Assembly (NCBI GenBank): GCA_965371225.1
Contig: CBDUXP010000045.1
Coordinates: 1 to 32,255 of the forward strand
From: CBDUXP01 sp965371225 [NCBI: uncultured bacterium]
GTDB lineage: Bacteria; Abyssobacteria; SURF-5; CBDUXP01
DNA length: 32,255 nucleotides
Direction of reading: 5' to 3'
Positions 8,072 through 17,290 of this stretch are shown piece after piece; position 1 is the first letter of the stretch; each line of letters opens with the position of its first letter. Under the pieces are notes generated by a model. It was not told the DNA's origin. It saw nothing but the letters and a program-made list of their open reading frames with translations, and did not search any database. The position numbers were made by a program, and so were the translations under genes.

Positions 8072-8979
8072 GCGCTCCGCGCGGGACGATTGCGCTGCTC
8101 GGCCTACTCGTAGTGGCCGGATGCGCCACGGCACGCGCGCGCGTGAGCCGGGCCATTTACGACGAGGGGCCGCACTTCGTCAAGCTGGTCGAGTTGCGCG
8201 CCGGGGACGGAGAACCAGCGTTGACCTGCGATCACCCGGTGGATTTCGTCGCGGACGATTTCCAATACATCCTCGGCAGTATCACCGCCTCCAGGCGGAA
8301 CCGCGGCGGCTGGACCGTGCCGGAACCGGTCCTGAGTCCGGCGGCGCGGACGCACCTGGGCCCGCACCTCGCGCGGGCGTTTGCCGAAGCCACCCATACC
8401 GAATACATCGCTTTCAAAGTGACGCAGAAGGTGCCGGGTCTATTGTTTCCCAAGTTCGAAGTGACCGCCGGGACCATGTTCGTGCGGGACGGCGCGTTCC
8501 ACCTTCAGATCGAACACTTCAATACCCGAAGCGACGAGGTGGACCGCATCACCTATCTCCCCACGCGCATCGCCGCCCGCGGCCGGCTGCGCCTCGTCCC
8601 CGGCGAGGACATGCGCCACCAGACCGCAGAGGGCTCGGGTCTGGTCTACGATCACTGGATCGCCGCGGACTGGCCGGCGCTCCAGGCGAAGCTCACGGTG
8701 CGGCGTGCCGCGCGAGCCCGGCGCGACGTCCGACGCGAGGAACGCCGTCGGGAGGCAGGGCCGGGCCACGGGACGCGGCAACCGGAATGGGAACCGTTCC
8801 AAGCGGAGGGGCGCGTGGTGGACGAGGGACGCGTCGTCCCGGACGCCGCCACCCCGCCGCGTGCTCCGGACGACGGCACCGCGGCCCGCCTGCAACGGCT
8901 GGACGACCTGCGGCGTCTGGGGCTCATCACGGACGGGGAGTACGAACGGAAGCGTCGGGAGATCCTCGACACGCTCTGA
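8041..8979 (+). CDS. lipoprotein of unknown function with C-terminal SHOCT-like domain
   Basis: A 312-residue predicted lipoprotein. An N-terminal hydrophobic segment ends in the lipobox VAGC with C28 as the likely lipidated residue. The body (about 35-220) is a mixed alpha/beta region I cannot assign. An Arg/Glu-rich linker follows (about 220-275). The last 30 residues, RLQRLDDLRRLGLITDGEYE and onward, match the SHOCT pattern (short C-terminal oligomerisation domain). The ATG at 8041 has GGGGGA 6-7 bases upstream. A GTG at 8068 would give a shorter signal peptide and a GTGA overlap with the DUF1285 stop, so either start is credible. Translation coupling with the DUF1285 gene is likely. Function unknown. 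Confidence 0.85.
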   Translation: MGARRTRHPVSAPRGTIALLGLLVVAGCATARARVSRAIYDEGPHFVKLVELRAGDGEPALTCDHPVDFVADDFQYILGSITASRRNRGGWTVPEPVLSPAARTHLGPHLARAFAEATHTEYIAFKVTQKVPGLLFPKFEVTAGTMFVRDGAFHLQIEHFNTRSDEVDRITYLPTRIAARGRLRLVPGEDMRHQTAEGSGLVYDHWIAADWPALQAKLTVRRAARARRDVRREERRREAGPGHGTRQPEWEPFQAEGRVVDEGRVVPDAATPPRAPDDGTAARLQRLDDLRRLGLITDGEYERKRREILDTL

Positions 8980-9049
8980 GTGCGCCTCGGGCGCCGCCCC
9001 CGAACGTCGGCCGTCCTACGCAACCGCGCGCGTGAAGTGGATCGGCGTC

Positions 9050-9700
9050 CTACTCTTCCGCGTCGTCCGAGTCGGCGGCGTCGCTCGATGGCGGCGGCTC
9101 GGCCTCCGCGCTCGCGGGCGGACCCGGCGGGGTGGGCGAATAGGCCGCCTGCTGCTGCCGGATCGCGTTGAGGCGCTCCTCCTCTTCCCGCTCCATCCGC
9201 CGGCGCCTGAGCCGCAGCAACAGCACGACGAGCACCACGACGATGACCGCGTAGAGGAGGAGTTCCACTCGGGCCGGCGCGCCGTCCGCGAGCGGGATTT
9301 CGACGGGTTCGTCATTCAGAATGGCGCGCAGCGTGGTGGCCGCATTGCGTGCCCCGGCCAGGGTATCCCTCCACGCGTCCACCATGGACCGAAGCTCCGT
9401 GGCTTGCTCTTCCAATTGGTCGGCGCGGAACTGGAGATCCTCTTCTTTCCGATGCAGGTCTTCCGCCTCTTCCCGCAGCCGCTGTGCGTGTTCCGTGAGC
9501 GAGTCGGCGACCGTGATCAGTTCGTATTGTTGCGATTCGAGCCGGTCCGCCTGATCCAGAATCACCGAGATGGCGGTGTCGCCGTACGCCTTCTCGGGCA
9601 CCTCCCCCTGCGGGCTGCATCCGACGCCAGGCAGGAGCCCGAACGCGGCCAAGGCGAGGGCCGGTCCGAGGCGGGGCAGAACGAGAAACGTGCGGGTCAT
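9050..9700 (-). CDS. coiled-coil membrane protein, possibly a lipoprotein
   Basis: A 216-residue envelope protein I cannot assign to a named family. Visible layout: an N-terminal export signal ending near GVGC (C28; the -3 Gly makes the lipobox imperfect), then a long charged coiled coil (about 45-125). A transmembrane segment follows (VELLLYAVIVVVLVVLLL, about 146-163), then a basic stop (RLRRRR) and an acidic Pro/Ser/Asp tail to the end. This suggests a periplasmic coiled coil anchored in the inner membrane with a short cytoplasmic tail. ATG 9700 has GGAG 6 bases upstream. It has its own promoter (9753-9781) just inside the end of the upstream decarboxylase gene, so it may be expressed separately from the sugar-nucleotide genes. 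Confidence 0.8.
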   Translation of the reverse strand: MTRTFLVLPRLGPALALAAFGLLPGVGCSPQGEVPEKAYGDTAISVILDQADRLESQQYELITVADSLTEHAQRLREEAEDLHRKEEDLQFRADQLEEQATELRSMVDAWRDTLAGARNAATTLRAILNDEPVEIPLADGAPARVELLLYAVIVVVLVVLLLRLRRRRMEREEEERLNAIRQQQAAYSPTPPGPPASAEAEPPPSSDAADSDDAEE

Positions 9701-9752
9701 GAAGGCTCCAGTGGTGGAAGGATACGCAGCCGAATCGCCCGTGCGGGGGCGA

Positions 9753-9781
9753 ATGATAGCATGCGGCTCGGCGGGTCTCAA
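9753..9781 (-). promoter_or_regulatory. sigma70-type promoter of the coiled-coil protein gene
   Basis: On the - strand TTGAGA (9781-9776) and TATCAT (9758-9753) are separated by exactly 17 bases, and TGC before the -10 makes it extended. Each hexamer is one base from consensus. The -35 overlaps the last codons of the upstream gene. It is the best promoter candidate I found in the window. Confidence 0.65.
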
Positions 9782-10719
9782 CCGGGGCGCGGCAGCTCGC
9801 TAAAATAGGCAATCGTCCGCCGCAACCCCTCTTCCAACTCCACCACGGGCGCCCAATCCAACAGGCGGGTGGCCCGGTCGATATCCGGTTTCCGCACTTT
9901 CGGGTCATCTTCGGGGAGCGGGCGATGCTCGATGCGACTGGAACTCCCGGTCAGCCGCAACACCACGTCAGCCAGTTCCAACATGGTGCGCTCAGCGGTG
10001 TTGCCCAGGTTGACCGGTTCCGTCACCTCGGACTGCAGCAGGCGGGTAATGCCTTCGACGAGATCATCCACATAACAGAAGCTGCGCGTCTGCTCCCCGG
10101 CGCCAAACACGGTCAGCGGTTCATTGGCCAGCGCCTGCCAGATGAAGGTGCTGACGACGCGCCCGTCATTCGGCCGCATGCGCGGGCCGAACGTGTTGAA
10201 GATGCGGACGATGCGCGTCTCCAGTCCGTGCGCGCGCTGGTAGGCCATGACCAGCGCCTCGGCGAAGCGCTTGGCTTCGTCATACACCCCCCGGGGGCCG
10301 ATGGGGTTCACGTTGCCCCAATAGCTCTCGGGCTGCGGATGCACCAGCGGGTCGCCATACACTTCGGACGTGGACGCGAGGAGGAACCGCGCCCCCTTTT
10401 CCTTGGCCAGCCCGAGCGCCTTGTGCGTTCCCAGAGAGCCGACCTTGAGGGTCTGAATCGGCAACTCCAGGTAGTCGATGGGACTGGCGGGCGAGGCGAA
10501 GTGCAACAGGAAGTCCAGGTCCCCCTTGACCCACATGTACTCCGTGACGTCGTGTTGCACGAACTGGAATCGGCCGTTCCCCAGCAAATGGGCGATGTTG
10601 TCCAAGTTGCCCGTGATGAGATTGTCCATGCAGATGACGTCATCTCCATTGGCGATGAATCGGTCGCACAGGTGCGAACCCAAAAAGCCGGCCCCGCCGG
10701 TAATGAGGATGCGTGCCAC
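9778..10719 (-). CDS. UDP-glucuronate decarboxylase-like NAD-dependent epimerase/dehydratase
   Basis: A 313-residue extended short-chain dehydrogenase, most like UDP-glucuronate decarboxylase, which makes UDP-xylose from UDP-glucuronate. The NAD-binding GGAGFLGSH is at 8-16. [10 protein letters not shown] (71-80) is a strong sign of this subfamily. The catalytic Ser/Glu are in [10 protein letters not shown] (115-124), with YxxxK at Y146/K150 in [20 protein letters not shown] and the substrate-binding RSFCYVDD also match bacterial UXS. Length is normal for the bacterial enzyme. It starts 1 base after the stop of the reductase gene upstream, so the two are co-translated. Related dTDP-glucose or UDP-GlcNAc-type dehydratases are less likely given the ASPASP motif. 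Confidence 0.9.
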   Translation of the reverse strand: MARILITGGAGFLGSHLCDRFIANGDDVICMDNLITGNLDNIAHLLGNGRFQFVQHDVTEYMWVKGDLDFLLHFASPASPIDYLELPIQTLKVGSLGTHKALGLAKEKGARFLLASTSEVYGDPLVHPQPESYWGNVNPIGPRGVYDEAKRFAEALVMAYQRAHGLETRIVRIFNTFGPRMRPNDGRVVSTFIWQALANEPLTVFGAGEQTRSFCYVDDLVEGITRLLQSEVTEPVNLGNTAERTMLELADVVLRLTGSSSRIEHRPLPEDDPKVRKPDIDRATRLLDWAPVVELEEGLRRTIAYFSELPRPG

Positions 10720-10720
10720 G

Positions 10721-11695
10721 CTACTGTCCCACGCGCGTCTCGGCCGCCACCGCCACGCGCCAATACTCTAAGGTGTCCGCCAAGGTCTGATCCAGCGAGA
10801 ATTGCGGCGCCCAGCCGGTGGCGCGCCGCAGGGCCTCGGCCGAGCCGCGATGCTCGGCCACTTCCAGCGGCCGCAATCGCGCCTGCTCTTCCTGCACCTC
10901 GACGGGGACGGCGCAGAAGTCGCACAGCCGGCTGAGGATATCCGCCACCGCGACGGCCACGCCCGCGCAGATATTGTACGCCGCGCACGGGACCGCCGGA
11001 TCGGCCAGGAGCACGTACGCGCGGACCACGTCGCGCACGTCAGAGAAATCCCGGCGGGCGTCGAGCCGCCCGACGCGCAGGATGGGCTCTTGCTGGCCCG
11101 CTTCGATCCGCGCCACCTGCCGGGCGAAGTCTGCGCACACGAACCGGGGACTCTGCCGCGGGCCCGTGTGATTGAACGGGCGGGCGCGCGTAATGGCCAA
11201 TCCGTACTGCCGTGCGTAGGTTTCCGCGAGCAGGTCCGTGGCCGCTTTCGTGGCCGCATAGGGGTTGATTGCCCGCCACGGCTGCGTTTCCGTGATGGGC
11301 AGTTCCTCGGGCCGCACGGCCCCGTATGCGTCGCCGGAACTGACGCAGATCATGCGCGCGTCCGGCAGCCGGGTGCGCACCGCTTCCAGGAGGTTGAGCG
11401 TCCCACCCACATTGACATCGTAGGTGCGAATGGGTTGCGTGAGGCTGTCGGGCACGAACGCCAGGGCGGCCAAATGAAAGATGCAGGTGGGCGCCGCCGC
11501 CACCACGGCAGACACGATCGAGTCGGCATCGGCCACATCGACTTCCGTCAGCGTGAGGCGGTCGCGCAGGCCGTCCAGATGCCGGGTCGCTTCCCCCGGG
11601 GCCAGCACCCCAGTCACGTCCCAGTTCCCGGCCAGGAGGGCTTCGGCGAGATGGGAGCCGGCGAACCCGGCAATGCCCGTTACGAAGGCGCGCAC
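10721..11695 (-). CDS. GDP-4-keto-6-deoxy-D-mannose reductase-like NAD(P)-dependent enzyme
   Basis: A 324-residue extended SDR closest to GDP-4-dehydro-6-deoxy-D-mannose reductase (Rmd), which makes GDP-D-rhamnose. It may instead be a GDP-mannose 4,6-dehydratase relative. The nucleotide motif [10 protein letters not shown] is at 6-15, Ser in SSGDAYG (about 119-125), and YxxxK in NPYAATK (Y146, K150). The stretch [16 protein letters not shown] is characteristic of the Rmd branch. The C-terminal [12 protein letters not shown] motif is also typical. ATG 11695 lies 8 bases after the stop of the next upstream epimerase. No GDP-mannose dehydratase gene is in the window to supply its substrate. Family firm; exact sugar inferred. 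Confidence 0.85.
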   Translation of the reverse strand: MRAFVTGIAGFAGSHLAEALLAGNWDVTGVLAPGEATRHLDGLRDRLTLTEVDVADADSIVSAVVAAAPTCIFHLAALAFVPDSLTQPIRTYDVNVGGTLNLLEAVRTRLPDARMICVSSGDAYGAVRPEELPITETQPWRAINPYAATKAATDLLAETYARQYGLAITRARPFNHTGPRQSPRFVCADFARQVARIEAGQQEPILRVGRLDARRDFSDVRDVVRAYVLLADPAVPCAAYNICAGVAVAVADILSRLCDFCAVPVEVQEEQARLRPLEVAEHRGSAEALRRATGWAPQFSLDQTLADTLEYWRVAVAAETRVGQ

Positions 11696-11704
11696 GCGGG
11701 CAGG

Positions 11705-12664
11705 TTACTTGCGAAAATGCGCAATTATCAACTGCAAGAGTTCGTCGAGGCCCACCGCCGGCTCGTAGCCCAGGAGCCGCCGCGCCTTGGATATATCGGG
11801 AACGCGCCGCCGCATGTCCTGGAACCCTTCCTCGTAGGCCGCCTCGTACGGGATGAATTCCACCTGAGAGGCGCTGCCGGTTAGGTCGATGATCTTGCGC
11901 GCGAGCGCCTCGATGCTGATCTCCTCGGTGTTGCCCAAATTGAAGACTTCACCGAGCGCCGCGCTTGTCTCCGCAATGGCGAGCAGCCCATCAATCACGT
12001 CGCCGACATACGCGAAACAGCGCCGCTGCTGCCCGTCCCCGAAAATCTGCAAGGTGTGGCCCAACAGGGCCGCATTCACGAAGCGCGGAATGACCATCCC
12101 ATACGTGCCGATCTGCCGGGGACCGACCGTATTGAACAGGCGGGCGATGGACAGGGGAAGCTGTTTCTCGCGGTAGTACGCGAGGGACAGGAATTCGTCC
12201 ACCGCCTTGGTGGCGGCATACCCCCACCGGCTGATCTGCGTCGGCCCCATGATCCGGTTCGTCTCTTCCGACAGCGAATCACTTTCGTTCTTCCCGTACA
12301 CTTCGGAGGTCGACGCGATGATGGCGCGACGTTTGTAATAGTTTGCCGCCTCGAGCACCGTCTCCGTTCCCCGGATGTTCGTGATGAGGGACTGTAACGG
12401 GTTATCGATTACGTGCTTGACGCCGACCGCGGCCGCCAGGTGAAAGACCACGTCGCACTCGCTCATGACCGCTTGCACGTGGGCCGCGTCGAGGATCGTG
12501 CCCAAGTGGAAGGTGTACTCCGGATGATCCTGCAGGTGCGCACCATTCTCTCGCCGGCCCGTTGACAGGTCGTCCAACACGATGACGCTGTCGCCCCGCG
12601 CGATGAGGGCATCGGCGAGGTGCGACCCGATGAATCCGGCGCCTCCGGTGATCAGTGCTCGCAT
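11705..12664 (-). CDS. UDP-hexose 4-epimerase-like NAD-dependent epimerase/dehydratase
   Basis: A 319-residue extended SDR acting on a nucleotide sugar. The NAD-binding GGAGFIGSH is at 7-15. The segment HLAAAVGVKHVIDNP (75-89) is followed by catalytic ASTSEVYG (117-124) and YxxxK in WGYAATK (Y149, K153). ARLFNTVGPRQ and RCFAYVGDV complete the family pattern. The mix suits a UDP-glucose/UDP-GlcNAc 4-epimerase or related UDP-sugar enzyme, but the substrate cannot be fixed by eye. ATG 12664 has AGGA 7 bases upstream. It is the first of three adjacent SDR genes (epimerase, reductase, decarboxylase) separated by 1-8 bases. The 188-base gap before it shows no clear promoter but may hold one. Confidence 0.88.
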   Translation of the reverse strand: MRALITGGAGFIGSHLADALIARGDSVIVLDDLSTGRRENGAHLQDHPEYTFHLGTILDAAHVQAVMSECDVVFHLAAAVGVKHVIDNPLQSLITNIRGTETVLEAANYYKRRAIIASTSEVYGKNESDSLSEETNRIMGPTQISRWGYAATKAVDEFLSLAYYREKQLPLSIARLFNTVGPRQIGTYGMVIPRFVNAALLGHTLQIFGDGQQRRCFAYVGDVIDGLLAIAETSAALGEVFNLGNTEEISIEALARKIIDLTGSASQVEFIPYEAAYEEGFQDMRRRVPDISKARRLLGYEPAVGLDELLQLIIAHFRK

Positions 12665-12852
12665 GGTTTAGTCCTGGTGCATCCCCCTGGTCGGCCCCGG
12701 TCCCCGTCGGCGCGCCCCTTGTGGAGGCGCGGGCGCATTGCCGACCCACCTTCGATCATCATGATGCCATGCCCGCAGGTCCGGCCACCACACGCCAGCG
12801 CGCACTGTGTAAAGCATACCGCCACCCTGGCCCCCACACCGCCGCGGCCGGC

Positions 12853-13494
12853 CTAGCGCGCCGGCTCCTCGTCCCAGCCGGGCTGCAACGCCGCCAGGTC
12901 CTCCACGGTGTCCACGTCGAACCATTCGGGAAGCAGATGGACCGCTAGCCGCAGCTCCGCGGCCCGGTGGAGCGTGGTTTCCAGCACGCGAGAGGTGCTC
13001 CACGGCACATCCTGAAAGAGGGCGGGCTGCGTTGCGCGCAGGGCGATGAGGTAATAGCCGCCATCGGTCGCCGGGCCCAGGACCACGTCGTGTTCCGCGA
13101 GCGCCTCCCACGCAGCCTCCGCGTGCGCCATGGGCATGCTCGGGGCATCCGTTCCGATCAGCACCACCCGGTCCGCCCCGCCCCCGAAACAATACGCGAA
13201 AGCCGCCGCCATCCGTGCGCCCAGGTCCGGACCGGATTGCGGGACCTGGCAGGCCGGCGCGTGCGGCATGGCAGCGAACACGCCGGCCGCGTCGGGGGGA
13301 TCGACGAACAGCACGCGCGGACCCCGGGTCCAGCCGACGTCGGTCCGCTGAAAGATGACGTGAAGAAATCGCTGGTACAGCGCCGCAGCCGCTTCCGGTC
13401 CGATGTCGGCAGCGAGGCGCGTCTTCACCTGACCGGCCACGGGCGCCTTCGCGAATATTCCAAGGACGCCTCCGGCAAGAACGGCGCGCGGCAT
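12853..13494 (-). CDS. DUF2064 / TIGR04282 glycosyltransferase-like protein
   Basis: A 213-residue GT-A-fold protein of the TIGR04282/DUF2064 family, described as arsenosugar-biosynthesis glycosyltransferase-like, though many members have no arsenic link. The nucleotide-sugar pattern is visible: GIFAKAPVAGQVKTRL (12-27), GTDAPSMP, GPATDGGYYLIAL, and a C-terminal FDVDTVEDL. ATG 13494 was chosen because it starts right before the first conserved strand and has GGAG just upstream. A GTG at 13566 in frame would add 24 residues unlike the family. TATAGT at 13507-13502 on this strand lies too close to the ATG to be an ordinary promoter. It sits between the CLC channel gene and the three sugar-nucleotide enzymes. 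No arsenic methyltransferase or radical SAM partner is present. Confidence 0.85.
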   Translation of the reverse strand: MPRAVLAGGVLGIFAKAPVAGQVKTRLAADIGPEAAAALYQRFLHVIFQRTDVGWTRGPRVLFVDPPDAAGVFAAMPHAPACQVPQSGPDLGARMAAAFAYCFGGGADRVVLIGTDAPSMPMAHAEAAWEALAEHDVVLGPATDGGYYLIALRATQPALFQDVPWSTSRVLETTLHRAAELRLAVHLLPEWFDVDTVEDLAALQPGWDEEPAR

Positions 13495-13571
13495 GCGCTC
13501 CACTATAGCGAGCGGGTCCGTGCCGGGGGCGCGGGGAATGTGAACGCTATAACCTGTTGATATCACGTGAG

Positions 13572-15341
13572 TTATGCGGCTGGCTGCTGGGTGATTTGGC
13601 GGTGCGCCACCTCGGAATTGTAGGCCCCGATCACGTCCACGTACGACACGACGCCGACCAGCTGCGTCGGATCGTCGGCGCTCACCACCGGTAAGCTCGT
13701 GACATCTTGCCGCTGCATCTTTTGCAGGACGGCGTGCAGATCCTCCGCGGGAGTCGTGGTTAGGTAGTCCGTCATCACGAAATCCGCCGCGATCAGGAGG
13801 AAGCGCAGCTCCACCTCGGTCAGGGCGGCGCGCACACTATCGAAACTCAGCATGCCGATGTACCGGCCTTCGGCGTTGAGCACGGGAAAACTGCTGTGGG
13901 AGGTGGTTTGAATCTTGCCCAGGATTGCCGCAAGGGAAGCGTCATTGCGCACGGTGACCACGTCCGTGTGCATCACGTCGCGCACGCGCAGCCGCTCCAG
14001 CACCAAGACGTCGCGGCCACTGCGCAGATGAATCCCTTCGCGCGCGAGTTTCATGAGATAAATGGATTCGGGCGCGACGCGGCGGGCAAAGAGCGTCGCG
14101 ATGACGGAGCACAACATCACCGGCAGCATCATGTCGTAGTTGCCGGTCATCTCGAAGATGATCAGCATGGCCGTGAGCGGCGCATGCGTGGCGCTCGCCA
14201 CCACGGCAGCCATCCCCACCACGGCATACGCGCCGGCGCCGGCCGTGTACGCGGGCAGCACGGCGTTCGCCACCACGCCGAACGCGCCGCCGGTGGCCGC
14301 GCCCATGAACAGGGCGGGGGCGAAAATGCCGCCGGATGCGCCCGTGCCCAGGGTGAGGTTCGTGGCCAAGGTCTTGAGAATGACGAGGAATGCCAAGGGC
14401 CAGAAAGGCATGGTCCCCGCCATGGTCAGGCTGATCGTCTCGTAGCCGTTCCCCAGGATCTCGGGCCCCACGAGCATGGCTAAGACACCCAGCAGGGCGC
14501 CCCCGACCGCGGGCTTGAACCAGTCGGGCCCGGGCATGCGCTCCGCCCAGCCTTCCGCGAGGGTCAGCGTCTTGCCGAAGTTCACGCCCACGATGCCACA
14601 CAGCACGCCGAGCACCATGTAGAGCGGAATCTCCAGGGGGCTCTCAAGGGCGTACGCGGGAATGTGAAAGACGGGCTCCGCCCCCTGCACCTCGTGCCAC
14701 ACGATGTTGCTGATGACGGACGCGATGACCACGGGCGAGAAGGACTCCAGGCGGAACTCCCCCAGAATGACCTCGAGCGCAAAGAGCACCCCGGCGAACG
14801 GCGCGTTGAAGGTGGCACTGATCCCGGCCGCCGCCCCGCTGGCCACCAGGATGCGCGTGCGATTGGGCGACAAGTTCAGGCGCTGGGCAATGGTGGACCC
14901 AATGGTCGAGCCGATCTGCACCATGGGCCCTTCCTGCCCTGCGGATCCCCCGGACCCAATGGTCAACGCGCTGGCCAGCGTTTTGACGACGGCCACCTGG
15001 GGCCGCATGCGCCCGTCGTTCAGCGCCACGGCTTTGATGACCTGCGGCACCCCATGGCCCTTCGCCTCCCCCGCCCAGCGCGAGATCATCAGGCCGGCCA
15101 GGAGGGCACCTCCGGCGGGGATGCACGGGAAGAGCCAGGGGTACGGCAGCCAACTCAGCACCGCCTCTGGGCGCAGCAGATGCGTCAACCCCTCCAGCAT
15201 CACCAAGAAGATGAGCGAGCCCACGGCGCCGCACAGGCCCACGATCCCGGCGAGGAGGAGCAGGGCACTCTGATCCGTCAGCCTGAAATAGGCGGCCCAC
15301 CGGCGGAGCAGCGCCCGCCCCTCGTCGTCAATGAACTGCAT
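13572..15341 (-). CDS. CLC-type anion channel/transporter with C-terminal CBS pair
   Basis: A 589-residue inner-membrane CLC protein with about 430 residues of transmembrane core and two CBS domains (about 455-575), which in this family bind adenine nucleotides. The anion path motifs are visible: GHGVP at 95-99 (GSGIP position), GQEGP at 135-139 with gating glutamate E137, the FNAPFAGVLFALEV helix (178-191), and GTGASGGIFAP. The tyrosine of the inner gate is kept in GNYDMMLP. Two substitutions matter. The central Ser is His (H96), and the internal proton glutamate (E203 in the E. coli exchanger) is Val (V191), as in CLC channels. It is therefore more likely a passive channel or uncoupled than a 2Cl-/H+ antiporter. 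Transcribed after the atp hairpin; no clear promoter was seen in the 96-base gap. Confidence 0.93.
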   Translation of the reverse strand: MQFIDDEGRALLRRWAAYFRLTDQSALLLLAGIVGLCGAVGSLIFLVMLEGLTHLLRPEAVLSWLPYPWLFPCIPAGGALLAGLMISRWAGEAKGHGVPQVIKAVALNDGRMRPQVAVVKTLASALTIGSGGSAGQEGPMVQIGSTIGSTIAQRLNLSPNRTRILVASGAAAGISATFNAPFAGVLFALEVILGEFRLESFSPVVIASVISNIVWHEVQGAEPVFHIPAYALESPLEIPLYMVLGVLCGIVGVNFGKTLTLAEGWAERMPGPDWFKPAVGGALLGVLAMLVGPEILGNGYETISLTMAGTMPFWPLAFLVILKTLATNLTLGTGASGGIFAPALFMGAATGGAFGVVANAVLPAYTAGAGAYAVVGMAAVVASATHAPLTAMLIIFEMTGNYDMMLPVMLCSVIATLFARRVAPESIYLMKLAREGIHLRSGRDVLVLERLRVRDVMHTDVVTVRNDASLAAILGKIQTTSHSSFPVLNAEGRYIGMLSFDSVRAALTEVELRFLLIAADFVMTDYLTTTPAEDLHAVLQKMQRQDVTSLPVVSADDPTQLVGVVSYVDVIGAYNSEVAHRQITQQPAA

Positions 15342-15360
15342 CGGCGCCCCAGAAAGCGGC

Positions 15361-15398
15361 GCGCCCGGCCGGCGTCGCTAGACGCACTGACCGGGCGC
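15361..15398 (-). terminator. strong two-part hairpin after the ATP synthase operon
   Basis: The arms GCGCCCGG (15361-15368) and CCGGGCGC (15391-15398) are perfectly complementary. Inside them GCGTC (15372-15376) and GACGC (15381-15385) pair around a GCTA loop. It lies 40 bases after the atpC stop and 20 before the CLC start. Only a weak T-rich stretch (CTTTCT) follows on the - strand, so it may act as a partial terminator or an RNA 3' stabiliser rather than a canonical intrinsic terminator. Confidence 0.6.
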
Positions 15399-15437
15399 GG
15401 ACGCGCAACAGGTGTGTGGCGGTATCGGGCGGGGTGG

Positions 15438-15848
15438 TCACCGCCCATCCGCCACGCGCAGGCGCGCCACCGCGCGCGCGAGCGCGGCCTTGGCCCGAAC
15501 CTCATCCACCTCAGGATCCTCGGCCGCCAGGCGGTCTTCCGCCCGCTGTCGCGCCGCTTGGGCGCGCGCAACCTCGATCTCGGACGCGCGTTCGGCGGAT
15601 TCGAGCAGGAGACTGGCCCCCGCCGCCGTCACCAACAGGAACCCTTCGCTAACCGCCAAGTGGAAGTCCCCCTCGCCTTCGGCACCGCGGATGAGCAGGT
15701 CACAGGCACGGACGTTCGTGACGAGCGGGGCGTGGCGCGCTTCGATCGCGAGGCTCCCATCGCCCCCCATCAAGGACACGCGCTCCACGTTGCCCTCGTA
15801 CACCTTTTGCCCGAGCGTGACGATCTCGAGCGGAAACGGCGTCGGCAT
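15438..15848 (-). CDS. atpC: ATP synthase F1 epsilon subunit
   Basis: A 136-residue epsilon subunit of the F1 central stalk, coupling rotation to catalysis and restraining ATP hydrolysis. The N-terminal beta-sandwich (1-85) shows PLEIVTLGQKVYEG, the HAPLVTNV segment and FLLVTA. The C-terminal helical pair (90-136) is Ala/Arg-rich. The usual Gly-Pro pattern before HAPL is altered to GDGSLAIEARHAPL. Last gene of the nuo-atp run; it starts 2 bases after atpD and is followed by the hairpin at 15361-15398. Function follows from family and position. Confidence 0.95.
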   Translation of the reverse strand: MPTPFPLEIVTLGQKVYEGNVERVSLMGGDGSLAIEARHAPLVTNVRACDLLIRGAEGEGDFHLAVSEGFLLVTAAGASLLLESAERASEIEVARAQAARQRAEDRLAAEDPEVDEVRAKAALARAVARLRVADGR

Positions 15849-15850
15849 CC

Positions 15851-17290
<1,440 letters not shown>

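Noticed and set aside
8980-9049. Terminator between the convergent lipoprotein and coiled-coil genes
   Set aside because: Only short GC-rich complementary bits are present and no T-run; not distinguishable from background.
12652-12837. A 61-residue frame on the - strand in the gap before the epimerase gene
   Set aside because: Its sequence is Gly/Arg/Cys-rich without pattern, it overlaps the epimerase start and lacks a convincing start signal. The gap holds at most a promoter; a 10-base palindrome CATCATGATG there is too short to interpret.
13502-13507. TATAGT before the DUF2064 gene as a promoter
   Set aside because: It lies 7 bases from the ATG with no -35 at the right distance; it would require a leaderless message.
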